From positions 1 to 23,261 of the forward strand of contig CALSCR010002726.1 of assembly GCA_943704495.1 (NCBI GenBank): a stretch of DNA of 23,261 bases, written 5' to 3'. Source of the stretch: Pigoraptor chileana (taxonomy: Eukaryota; Opisthokonta; Filasterea). Positions 1-9,900 of this stretch are shown here, one piece after another. The first letter of the stretch is position 1; each line of letters starts with the position of its first letter. Position numbers and translations under genes: made by a program. Below the pieces are notes generated by a model. It was not told where the DNA came from. It worked only from the letters and a program-made list of their open reading frames with translations, and made no database searches.

Positions 1-44
1 GGCCCCCGGATGCCGTCTGCACACGCGATCCCACACACCCACAG

Positions 45-1249
45 GTATTCCGTGCACTGTGCAGCGCCACAAGCAGTCACTCGGGCCCGGCGCCCCCTTC
101 ATTGCCCTCCTATGGAAAGGCCTTCCATTTATCTTTGAGGATCCGGCATCGTGGATACAGGGTGCCCCGGTCGCCACAAACGTATCGTGGGCAGAGATTG
201 CAAAGACTGCATTGGGCATTAAGCTGCCCGTTGGATTCGTGCCGGACAACGAGCACTTTAACCCGAAAGACACGACGCTGACGCCGTATTGCAGCGATCT
301 CCTCGGGCGACAACTCTTGTCTACGCGAAACTTCAACCTTTTGCCAATTGTGGATGTCGTCATCTTTGATAATCCGGCATTTTTCAGCATCTCCCATCCG
401 CAACTTGGTGACGCCCTGCTCAAGCTGGTTGACATTCGTCTGTCGCCGTCGCAAGTATTTGTGCTCCAGTTTCCGAGTGAGCCGATCGAAATCCACCCGG
501 ACATCGCAACGGATGCCTTTTTAAACCGCTTTAATATTTCCTTCGGATACAACCGCGGCTATTTTGACGTCTATCGGCCTTTAATCGGATACATTGAGAC
601 CTTCAACTCGCTTGCGTCGTATCGAAGCGTGCCTGCTTTCGCATTCGATGATGCTGTACTCAGACAGATGGCTGGCGGGGCACTCATCGCAGCAATGATT
701 TCAAACTGTCGCTCCTCTGTGCCGTCACCAAGGTTCCGGTATTTGGAAGAGCTAATGCAATACGTGCGCGTCGACTCCTTCGGAAAATGTTTGCACACCA
801 AGGACCTCAGTGCAGACGTCATCGCAAAGTATCAGATCAACACGAAGGCAGGCCACTATGCATCCGATTGGAAGGCAATCAAACGCGACGTCTTCTCCGG
901 ATATCCCTTTGCGATCGCGTTTGAAAACGCCAATTGTTTCGACTATGTGACGGAGAAGCCCATTGACCCCCTCGCGAGCGGTGCGATTCCGATCTACATG
1001 GGCGCACCGAACATTGCCGAATATCTGCCACCGAACTCGTACATCAACGCCCGCGACTTGTCTCCCCGGGCTCTCGCCGACTACTTGCGGCGCATTCTCT
1101 CTGACAACGGTCTCTACCAGAGCTTCCATGCGTGGCGGTCGTCGGATCCGTCCACGTGGGTGGCGCAGCGCAACGTGCGGTCGTATTCAACCGATATGTG
1201 CAAGGAGATTTCGCGATTCTCGGAAAAATGTCCCGGCCCCACAAGTTGA
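45..1249 (+). CDS. Alpha-1,3-fucosyltransferase, GT10 family (3' exon, partial)
   Basis: Transfers fucose from GDP-fucose to a glycan, normally in the Golgi lumen. The frame is open to the window edge. I place the exon start after the 3' splice signal ending in cacccacag at 44, so the N-terminal part, including any signal anchor, lies upstream. The last exon encodes about 400 residues and ends in TGA at 1247-1249. An acceptor-side region (near 455-600) is followed by the donor-binding core: SNCRSS and YVRVDSFGKC (near 695-790), then the GT10 signature FAIAFENANCFDYVTEK (near 910-960) and SGAIPIYMGAPNIAEYLPP. The GAPNI string after the signature is, from memory, more like plant and protist core alpha-1,3-fucosyltransferases than vertebrate Lewis-type enzymes. 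The family call is firm. The acceptor sugar is not known. A possible AATAAA lies at 1747-1752, rather far downstream. Confidence 0.88.
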
Positions 1250-2837
1250 ACGTCGACTGTTGATGAAACTCAGTATTCCGTCACACTTAATATCGTTATA
1301 TTTATAGCTGCCTGGCCGTATGATGACGCTTGCCATCCGGGTATTTGGCCGTCGGCGCGGCCATGACTCGCATGTCCACCACACACGCCGCAGCATGCAT
1401 TGACATGTCAATGAACCCGGCTATATAACATTATTTTAGATTAGGAGAGCGCAGGATGTTGTCATGCCAGTGAAATCAATGTGATAACAATACCTGGTTC
1501 TTATAGTCAAGGGTGTATTTGTGATCAGAGATGCGCTGCACTCGACTGTCGTGTTTGGCTGAATGTCAGGCCGTGTTTCCTCGGTACTAATAATCGGCCG
1601 CCGCTCGGTTGGATTCGAGTCGGTGAACGTTCCTGACCGGCGGTTGTCCAGTAAATTACATGCCCGAACCCTGCCGTGGATATCAATTGAGGCCGAGATC
1701 TATTACAACGGCCGGGGATCCGAATGTGACCGTGCCGTCCCCAAAAAATAAAATAACTGAAACTGTGAAATGACTGACGAAGGCTGTGCAGTAATGCAAC
1801 TGGTCAAAGGCGTCACGTGACGATGTTTTCCGACGCCCCCCACTGGCACTGACTGGCCGGCAGCAGCCACAACTGAGGACGGCTGCGAACGGCTCTTTGA
1901 CTGGCGGCTACTGATTCGCCGCGGGCCCACCCGGCGTGCCGTTGGTCGGTGCCGGGCTTCGATTCCGGCCTGACCCGCGCCGGCGACCCGAGCGCACTGC
2001 CGGCTCAGTAGTCTCGCCGATTTTAAGCAATAGCATCATTACCTAATGCCGTCATGCTGCTGGCCCAACATCATCTGGCTGCGTTGTGAGTTCGCCGAGA
2101 ATCCGTAATAACGGGGTATTTGTATGCGTTTTGTATGCATTTTGGGCGGCGAATAATTGCGCGCATATTGGCCTGGGCCCGCACGACGAGCCCGCATTTC
2201 CAGGGAAGCCGGGGTTGTGTGGGATTGCAGGGGCCATGATCACGCGGCGATGGTTGTGTGCAGCACACTATGGGCTGAGTATGGGCGGCTTGAATTCAGT
2301 GGCTCAATTTCGCGCCCGCATTTGTACTATATCGCTCCTTTCAGCCCCATTGACATAGACTGGTGGTCATAAGCATAGTAAGTCTGAAAAGGATGTGCGG
2401 CCATGCCTTTTGTGCAACACGCATCTCTGCTGTTGTGGGAGCGGCGCCACAGGAAACCAAAACACTCAAAGTGCTGCCATTACGCTTACGAGAGACCACA
2501 TTTCAAGTGCAGGGGCTGTGTAAATTGCGCTTATATCGCAAGTGAACTAGCCTTCCTTGTGGATTCAACATTCTCGCACCCCATGTGTGGCTTGCGGTTC
2601 CCTCGACGCCTCATTCTTTGCTTTTCCCCTTGACCATCACGAGCTGTCTGCCTATTTCGAGGCTCAATCGGTCGTGGGTCGCATTGCCGACGTTTCGCTT
2701 TTAACGAGTGGACATTTCATTGTCGGATCGTCGACCATTTGTTTAGCCTCTGCTAATTATCTTTGTGAGCGAATGTGTCGTACTTAAAAAGACGCAAGAG
2801 CGTCTTTACATTCGCCCACGTTGGCGCGCATGAGATT
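1250..2837. other. Spacer between the fucosyltransferase and Yorkie genes
   Basis: No convincing gene is visible in about 1.6 kb. It contains the fucosyltransferase 3' region (AATAAA at 1747-1752), a GC-rich block near 1830-2010 with a small hairpin (gccgg...ccggc around 1950-1970), a perfect palindrome GTCACGTGAC at 1812-1821, and a short Cys/His-rich open frame at 2403-2633 of unknown meaning. The Yorkie promoter and probably its first exon should lie here, but I could not identify that exon. Short open frames elsewhere look like noise. Confidence 0.6.
1812..1821. promoter_or_regulatory. Palindromic E-box GTCACGTGAC
   Basis: A perfect 10-base palindrome with a CACGTG core, of the kind bound by bHLH-zip factors (Myc/Max, USF, TFEB types). 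It lies about 1 kb upstream of the first Yorkie AUG and 560 bases after the fucosyltransferase stop. CACGTG cores occur about a dozen times in this window, some inside coding sequence, so function is a guess. Confidence 0.25.
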
Positions 2838-4818
2838 ATGCACTTGGAGGCCACAGGCTCCTCGATGACGATGGAGACATCGTCGGATCTCGTCGACTTT
2901 TTGGAGCGGTTCAATGCCGAGCAGAAGAATGCCCCAGCCACGTTCGGTATTGCAACGAATGATGTGTCCGACGATGAGGATGGGAAGAAAAAGAAGAAGA
3001 AGCGGACGTTTCCTCACCCATTTTTGACGGCGAAAAAGGGCATTCAACAGCGTAAAAAGGCACCTGAGGGACCACTCGAGAAAATCGAGGAAAATGCGAA
3101 GCGGAACAAAAAAGAGGGGCCGAAGTCTCCTCTGCCAACGGAGTACGTGGGCATCCTGAAGGGCCTTGCGAATGGGTGGGGCACGTCGCGACATTCGCAC
3201 ACGAATCACCGGAACGGCGCTCTAACAAGCACCTTCTTCCAGGATCCTTCGGTGCTTGGCCACTCTCGCGAGACGTCGCTCTCCTCCCTCGACTCGTCTG
3301 CAACATCCCTCAACATGAAGCCTCCCGGGCAGAGTGTGCCGACAAGCGCGTTTCACTCGCGAGATTCAAGCATAAGCAGTGCCTTGGAATTTGGTGCTTT
3401 GTCACTACACTCGAGGGAGCCTTCGTTCAACGATCCGACGCAGAGCATTCTGCACGCCCGGAGAAACTCGATTGGTGTCCCGACGCCCGGCAGTAACAAC
3501 GGTGGCAGGGAGGGCGAGAAAACCAGCCCATACGATTCGCCTGTGGACGAATCTGTCCGTGAGTAGGGCAATCTGTTTGCTGCAATATGTTTAGGCAACG
3601 TTTGGGCACTTGTGAATTGGTATGTTGTTGTTATGAATTTTCACCAACTGTTATTTGTGCGCCAACCTTCACAGCACTTCCGCCGGGATGGGAGAAGGGC
3701 GTGACTCCCGACGGACTCACCTATTTCATCAAGTGGGTATCTACCTTGACAGTCAAACTGTTGGCCGTCCCATGTCTGCTTCTGCTGGAATTTGTTCGGG
3801 AGAGGGTAGAGTGCTGTGCGGTGGAGTGTGGAGTCTGACGCCTGTGGTTTTTGATGCCCCGCCCCTCCGCAGCCACATGGAGCGCACCACGACGTGGGTG
3901 GACCCGCGCACGCACCGCGCAACGCTGGGCACGCAGCAGCAGCTCGCGGCGGCATCCCCAAACCACTCGCTCGCATCCCCGAACCACTCGCGCACGCCCT
4001 CTGCGGAGCACCAGCGACAGCACCAGTCACTTCCAAAGAAGTGGGAATTCGTGGTTGTCGACCCGACAAACACCGAGCAATGTGAGTCCTCCTGCCACTC
4101 GCTGCCTGAAAATTTTGCGACATATACACACTTTTGATGTTCCCACTGCCTGGACATACTGACAAATGTTGTTCTATCCACAAATTTCAGTGCCGCTTCC
4201 GCCTAACTGGGAGCAAGGCGTGACTCCAGACGGAATGATATACTTCATCAAGTACGTCCCAAACCTGTTGTTGGCTGCAAACTATGTTTGGGCTCTCTGC
4301 ATGTGCGTGACCTCGTCGCCTTAACTAATGTATTTGTTGTTACCCCAACTCGTGCAGCCATGCGACGCAAACAACCACGTGGACGGACCCGCGGACAAAC
4401 ATTGACATGCAGGAACTGTACCTCAAGCAGTCGCGAGGGCCGCAGCAGCGGAAGGCTCCCCCGAACGCGTCCATGCAGCACGTGGCCCCACAAATGCAGC
4501 ACATACAGCAACAGCAAGCGTTGCAACAGCAGCACGAAATTGAGCAGCATCATCAACAACAACAACAACAACATCAGCAGCAGCACAGAGACCAACAGCG
4601 AGAGCAGCAGCAACAACAACAGCAGATGCGGTCGGGCGGCGGATCACCAGGCCACCACACCCCGCAGCAAATCCAAATCCCCGGCGGACGCAAGCGCGGA
4701 AACAGCTCCACGCAGATGGGGGCGGGCGGTATGTCTGCACTGGAGCACCAGCAGCTCATGCAGCAGCAGCAGCAGATGCAGCAAATGGTCGCACAGCACG
4801 CTGCCCAGGTCGCCCAAC

Positions 4819-4849
<31 letters not shown>

Positions 4850-6394
4850 ACAACAACAGCAACAAATGCATCAGCATGCGCGTGGGCATGGGCAGCACGG
4901 CATGCAGCACGGCCTGTCCGCGGCTGGGGCTGGGACGCAGTTCAAGCGGTCGCCGTCGCTGCCCGTCTTCAACGCCCACTCGCCAGGGTCCCAGCCTGGC
5001 GTCATCCACCAACGGCAGCACTCGTCCGGCCCGCAGCCACGCGCGCCCTTGAAAGACGGGTCTGTGTCTACACGCGGCAGTGTCTCGGGGCATGGGAGTC
5101 CGGCGGAAGACCTCGTGTTTGATGGCGACGACGCGTCAGTGCTTGGTATCAACGAATCAATGCTACGCCAAATGTCGCAAGAGGCGCGCGATGCACACCT
5201 TATACGTTTACAGCGCCTGCAGGTACCGTTGACCACCTGTGCTTGTTTCTGTCACTGCTTGTTGATATGCGTGCAGCTGTGGCTGGTCTCATCTCTTTGT
5301 CTTGTACGTAGCTCTGACCTGATTGTGTCATGCGACATTGTTTTCAGTTGCAACGGGAGCGTCTCAAGTTGGAACAATACCAGTTGATGCAGCAAGAGTA
5401 CACTGTCCAGCGGGAACTGGAGACTCTTCAAATGAGCATGTCGGCCCAACAGCAGCAGCAACAGCAGCACCAATTGCAGCAACTTCAAATGCAACAACAG
5501 CAACAGCAACAACACCACCACCACCACCAACAGCAACAACAACAGCAACAACAGCAACAACAGCAACAACAGCAACAACAGCAGCAACAACAGCAACAAC
5601 ATCAACAGCAACAACAGCAGCACTCTCTGCAGATTGCCAAGGCGGCCCCGGGAGGTGCACTATCGCCGTCGGAGCGCACACTTGGTGGTGGGCATGATGC
5701 CGCCGTGTCGTCGCCTGTGCCGCAAGTGCTTGTTGCGTCGGCAGAATCGGCTGAGGTGAACATGACACGGGGTCAAGAGCAGCAGTATCCGGTATCCAAT
5801 GTTGGCATTCCGCTGAAGACCCTCACGGAGATGGACGGTGAGTGACGACTTGCCTCTTGATAGCGCCGCACCGTGGCCTGTGTGTGTTCGCTTTGCACCT
5901 CACCCTGCATGCTCATTACGAGCAATGCTGAAATGGTCTCTAACTATTCATTGACTATTGCAGACATATCTGCGGCAGAGTCGATGATGGACTGCTTTGA
6001 TGCGAACGCACTTTTCCCTGATGCCAAGATGATGGACGACGGTGAGCTGATCTCTGCGCGTGTTCTCCGCCGCTCTGCCTCGTATGTGCACAATAATTGC
6101 GAGAGAAAGGTAGCCAGTGACTTAGGCGTTCTGCCATGGACTCTGGAAGTGAGAGAGAAAGAATGAAGTGTCATTTCTCCCCACTGGCTTGTCTCAACCG
6201 TGGCTGTCTCTGTTGCAGGTGATGCGTTCGGTACAGGCGCGATGACGGGCGCGGACTTTATGGGCTCCATTGACGCTGTGCTAGGGGCATCCGACAGCAT
6301 GTTTGTGGACCCCGCGAGCATCGGCGATCTGCTGGACATGAAGAACGAGGGCCAGTTCGATCCCTCGTTCATGTGGCTCGACTGGAAAAACTGA
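2838..6394 (+). CDS. YAP/Yorkie-type transcriptional co-activator, two WW domains
   Basis: Homologue of YAP/Yorkie, the nuclear effector of Hippo signalling that partners TEAD/Scalloped. Exons: 2838-3558, 3675-3732, 3873-4081, 4191-4251, 4358-5222, 5348-5837, 5964-6041, 6219-6394; all phases close, 885 aa from the first in-frame AUG. Visible parts: SSDLVDFLERFN (15-26) resembling the YAP TEAD-binding helix; acidic then basic patch (K50-R56) followed by RTFPHPFL, loosely like the YAP loop LPDSFF; four HxRxxS sites before WW1; WW1 about 241-272 (LPPGWEKGV, YFINH, TTTWVDPR); WW2 about 330-362 (LPPNWEQGV, YFINH, TTTWTDPR); coiled coil LQRLQLQRERLKLEQ near 634-650, matching YAP LQQLQMEKERLRLKQ; Gln-rich tracts; acidic tail ending PSFMWLDWKN. 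Similarity to YAP seems to begin upstream of the first AUG (HEIMHL versus HQIVHV), so an earlier exon is likely and the true start is uncertain. Confidence 0.92.
3675..4016 (+). other. WW domain 1 exon pair and interdomain linker
   Basis: WW1 is split: exon 3675-3732 encodes LPPGWEKGVTPDGLTYFI and two bases of Asn, and exon 3873 onward completes it with NHMERTTTWVDPR. Both signature Trp residues and the terminal Pro are present, so the domain should bind PPxY ligands. The linker carries SPNHS twice and one HSRTPS site at 3985-4002. Confidence 0.85.
4191..4395 (+). other. WW domain 2 exon pair
   Basis: WW2 is split exactly like WW1: exon 4191-4251 encodes LPLPPNWEQGVTPDGMIYFI plus two bases of Asn, and exon 4358 onward gives NHATQTTTWTDPR. 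Both Trp residues are intact. Intron phase and position match WW1, which points to a tandem exon-pair duplication. Confidence 0.85.
4497..4625 (+). repeat. Polyglutamine tract 1 in Yorkie
   Basis: Mixed CAG/CAA codons with interspersed His, Ile, Glu and Arg, in frame, inside exon 5 just after WW2. Interrupted rather than pure. The opposite strand shows leucine-rich shadow frames here that are not genes. Confidence 0.9.
4749..4865 (+). repeat. Polyglutamine tract 2 in Yorkie
   Basis: Second in-frame Gln-rich tract in exon 5. It starts as CAG units broken by Leu and Met and becomes an almost pure mixed CAA/CAG run near 4815-4865, followed by Met-His-Gln-His. Confidence 0.9.
5447..5620 (+). repeat. 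Polyglutamine tract 3 in Yorkie
   Basis: Longest Gln-rich tract, in exon 6 directly after the coiled coil. It is a mixed CAA/CAG run with a block of five His near 5515-5529 and single His interruptions near the end. CAA/CAG mixing usually makes such tracts more stable than pure CAG. Confidence 0.9.
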
Positions 6395-6979
6395 TGCGCT
6401 TGCCGTTGTGGTGTGCGCGTTATGCGTGTCGCGTTTTCGCGTTTATTTTTGAAAGATAATTTGTCTACGCCAATCCCTTCATTCAAGTACTTTTAGGACT
6501 CGGTTGTGTGTTTTTTTTTGGCTCGATTGGCCGTGCCAACAGACATCCCGAGTGATTGTGTGTGACATTGCGTTGTTTGCGTGGCATTCGTTGCGTGGCT
6601 ATGATTTTGCGTGTGCCTCTCCATGTGCCGTTGTCGGACGGTCGTTCTGTAAATTACACTTTCTCTCCTGACACTATATATGAGTGTGTCCAGTGTGTGC
6701 GTCTGGGGTGACTTTATTACCGCAAGGGGATGAGGGCAAACAATTCGCACGCCCCCCCCCCCGCTTTCCTGTGTCTGCAATCCAACACCCACTAATCGCT
6801 TGCATCGACATCATCGCTAACTGGTGCTTGTCCCTCGCTCTGCGCGCCTGCACGCCGCTTGGATGCATCCACCATTTGCCTGTCATGTGTGGGACGCATG
6901 GATGGATGAAGCGAGGGAACAGATTGAGACCACCATGGCCAGTTGGACAAACACACTTCAACCGACAAGTGCAGAATTA
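6395..6979. other. Convergent spacer between Yorkie and DDX52
   Basis: About 585 bases separate the two stop codons, so this holds both 3' UTRs. A minus-strand AATAAA (TTTATT at 6713-6718) lies about 260 bases beyond the DDX52 stop. There is a T9 run near 6512 and a C11 run at 6752-6762. No gene is seen. Confidence 0.6.
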
Positions 6980-9900
6980 TTACCTCTTTTTTGAAATCTT
7001 CTGAGCATCATATTTTGTGATCGTCTTGATGTGATCACGCGCCACCGGACGCTTCTCGAGCTGCTTGCGCTTCTTTTTGCTGCACAGGGCAGATGCGACA
7101 ATATTTTCATATTTGACCGAGTTAATATTTTTCGTTGCATAGGTGAGAGCCTTTGCACACAAAGGCAAAGACGAAGACAAAGACAAGATAAAGACAAAAA
7201 CAAAGACACAGACAAAGACAAAGACAAGTGCACACCTTGGCCTCTTAAGCGCCAACATCCACTCTGGAACATCGCATCCGGAATCGCGCATGACATTTAC
7301 AATGCTGGGAGGCGGAGTTGAACCGGGAACACCCAGGGGCAGTCAAAGTTAGTACTCAAACGCACCAGCACGCAGCTTATAGACGCAATCCCACAGAGCA
7401 AATACACGACATACCTTCGAAGGTTCACCGCGTCGTCCTCGGTGAAAAAGGTGATTGCCTCGCCAGGCCGACCCGCACGACCCGTGCGTCCTGATAATTG
7501 CGGAATTTAAAAACACGAAAAAGATGGACGGCATGAATACCGGAGAAAGGCATCCATCGAAGAGGAAGAGGCAAGGAGTGCCACGCTGGATGGCCAGGCA
7601 CGTGGCAGTCGGTACACAGAGGCGAAGGAGGAAACACGCCCCTCCCAAGCCTCCCATAGGACCCAGCCGCATGCAAGAGCTAGCAACAGCCAAGCCATCT
7701 ACGCGCAGCATTCAACCCACCGATGCGGTGAATGTAGCTGACGGCAGACTGGGGAAAGTCGTAGTTGATCACCATGCCAACGCCCTTGAAGTCCATGCCG
7801 CGCGACATGAGGTCCGTCGCAATCAGCACCCAAATCTTCCCAATTCGAAAGTTTTTCACTATTGCCTCTCGCTGCAGCAAGAACCAAAAGTGAACGAAAG
7901 CCTAGTGAGACGGGCAGAACGTGGGTCCGTAATCGACCGCTGCGCTAGCTCCACCCCATTTCCTAACCCACAGCAGCAGCCCTGTGACCCGCGAAAAATG
8001 CACACCTGCGCCTGCGTCCTGTCCGCGTGGATAACGTCCACATTGATGCCGTCGTAAACCAGCTCGTGAAAGAGCTCCTTTGCGCGCTCTTTCGATTGGA
8101 CAAACACAATCACCGGCGGCTTGAGTCCCTGCAATGGACGCACGCCCGTAAGGAGAGATGTCACGGAGTGATAAGAACGCCACTCAGTCTCGTAGGTAGT
8201 GCGCCGCGAGGTGCATCGGCGCAATTGCAGAGTGTGCTGGGTGGCTTATTAGCGCACAACAAAGTCGCCCAATAAAGACAATGGAAGGATATCAACACAC
8301 CTCCTGGGTCAACTGCCGCATCGCCAGTAATTTGCCATCCTCGCGCCCCACAAAGAGCAACCGCTGATTGATCGTCTCCGTGGCAGAGTTCCTAATTGTG
8401 TCACGTTCAGATAGGATGTGCAACATGAGCTATATAACTGCAAGGACAGAGACACTCCACCAGAGATAAGAGATATTCCGTGCGGCACAGCAGAAGTTAC
8501 ACGCAACCCACTTTGCGCCAACAGTAACACGTATCGGGTCGACGAGAAATGAACGCGCCATCTGTTCGACGTGCGGTGGCATTGTAGCGCTAAAGAGCGC
8601 ACGGCGAATGCTCATTCCAGAACACGCATGAATGATTTCATCAATCTGTGAGACAATGACATCGACGGCGAATCGTCAATAAACGCGCAAACCACACATG
8701 CAGACAGCGATTCACAAACAGCTCTCTTTGACTGACGTGTGCAGTCCATGGGCACAGCGCCCAAGACACGACTTGAAATCCTACATCTCTGGCTGACGGG
8801 GGCCATGCAGGCCAGCATGCAGGCCAGCATGCAGGCCAGCATGCATCACGTGGCGCACCTGCTCAAGAAAGCCCAGGTCGAAAAGCCTGTCGGCCTCGTC
8901 CAGCACGAGCCACTCGACGCCGCTGAGCTTGATATGGTCTTCTTTGATGAGATTGACGAGGCGCAGAGGCGTGGCAATGAGAATGTCAAACCGCTGCGCC
9001 GACGAATGCCCGAAATCTGCACCCGCGACCATCGCCTGCAAGTGCGTGGCGGGCTCGTCAGTACACATGCGAGCATGAGTGAGCATCGCAAGTGCACATG
9101 GGCGTGCATGAGGGGGCACGTGCACAATCGGAAGAGAGGATGCAGCAGCAGAATCATACCGCGCGACCAAAGATCCCCGAAGGCTTCCGTGCATCAAGTG
9201 GATCAAGTGGATCAAGTGGATCAAGTGGATGCACCCACTTAGCAGACATGCACAACCAGACCATCGGCCCGCCGGCGTCCCCTCTCACCTTAGTAAGGAC
9301 GCACATGCGGAACTTGCGTCCGTGCGAGAGCTTCACAAATTCGCGGTATGTCTGCTGTGCAAGCTCCTTGGTGGGCGACACAACCACCGCGCGGAAGCCC
9401 ACAGCCTTGGGCTCCGCAAGGTGCGCTATAATGGGAACAGTGAAGGCCGCCGTCTTACCGGAGCCCGTGGGCGCGCACGCAAGCAGCTCCCGCCCGCCAA
9501 GCATGATGGGCAGCGCGTGGCTCTGTATGGCGGTCGGCGCCGTATACCCCGCTGCGGCGAGGTTATTGAGCACGTGCCTCTTCACGCTGAAGCGGTCTGT
9601 CAACTCTTCAAACGCTCCAATTGGCTGCGGCGGTTTGTCGCCCAGCACACTTACTTTCTGGCGGCGACGCTGAGCCGCAACATTCGCGTTTCCCGTGCCC
9701 GGGTCCTCGCCAACCTCAACGTCGTCCGAGCTGCTCTCGTCCCCTACTTCTTCATTCCCAGCACCTTCAATGCCTTCGCTTTCATCCTCCTCACCCTGTT
9801 GTGTTTCCACCACAGGGCGCTTTAATCTCTTTGCAGTTGTAGTCGCGTCGTCATCTGAGTCCATTTTTCGTTTCCCACTTTTCTGTGTTGCGGTGGGTGC

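Noticed and set aside
1503-1516. 14-mer atagtcaagggtgt repeated at 23240-23253
   Set aside because: About one exact 14-mer pair is expected by chance in a window this size, and the flanks do not match.
1565-1637. tRNA-like span: gtcagg and cctgac pair 73 bases apart, with ttcgagt inside
   Set aside because: The T-stem does not pair (A-C and G-G next to the loop), there is no D-arm with GG, and the acceptor stem breaks at the seventh pair.
1950-1972. gccgg-loop-ccggc hairpin as a tRNA T-arm or terminator
   Set aside because: It is a simple GC hairpin without a U-run and without other tRNA parts; intrinsic terminators are not expected in a nuclear genome.
2775-2837. GTG at 2775 as the start of Yorkie
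   Set aside because: GTG is not a normal eukaryotic nuclear start; the open frame here is better explained by an upstream splice or a start at AUG 2838.
4248-5623. Poly-leucine and poly-alanine/valine frames opposite and beside the Gln tracts
   Set aside because: These are shadows of CAG/CAA repeats in Yorkie exons.
7305-7375. Minus-strand tRNA B-box-like ggttcaactcc
   Set aside because: Only three T-stem pairs form, the length is about 66 and no A box is present. It is the polypyrimidine and acceptor end of DDX52 intron 7.
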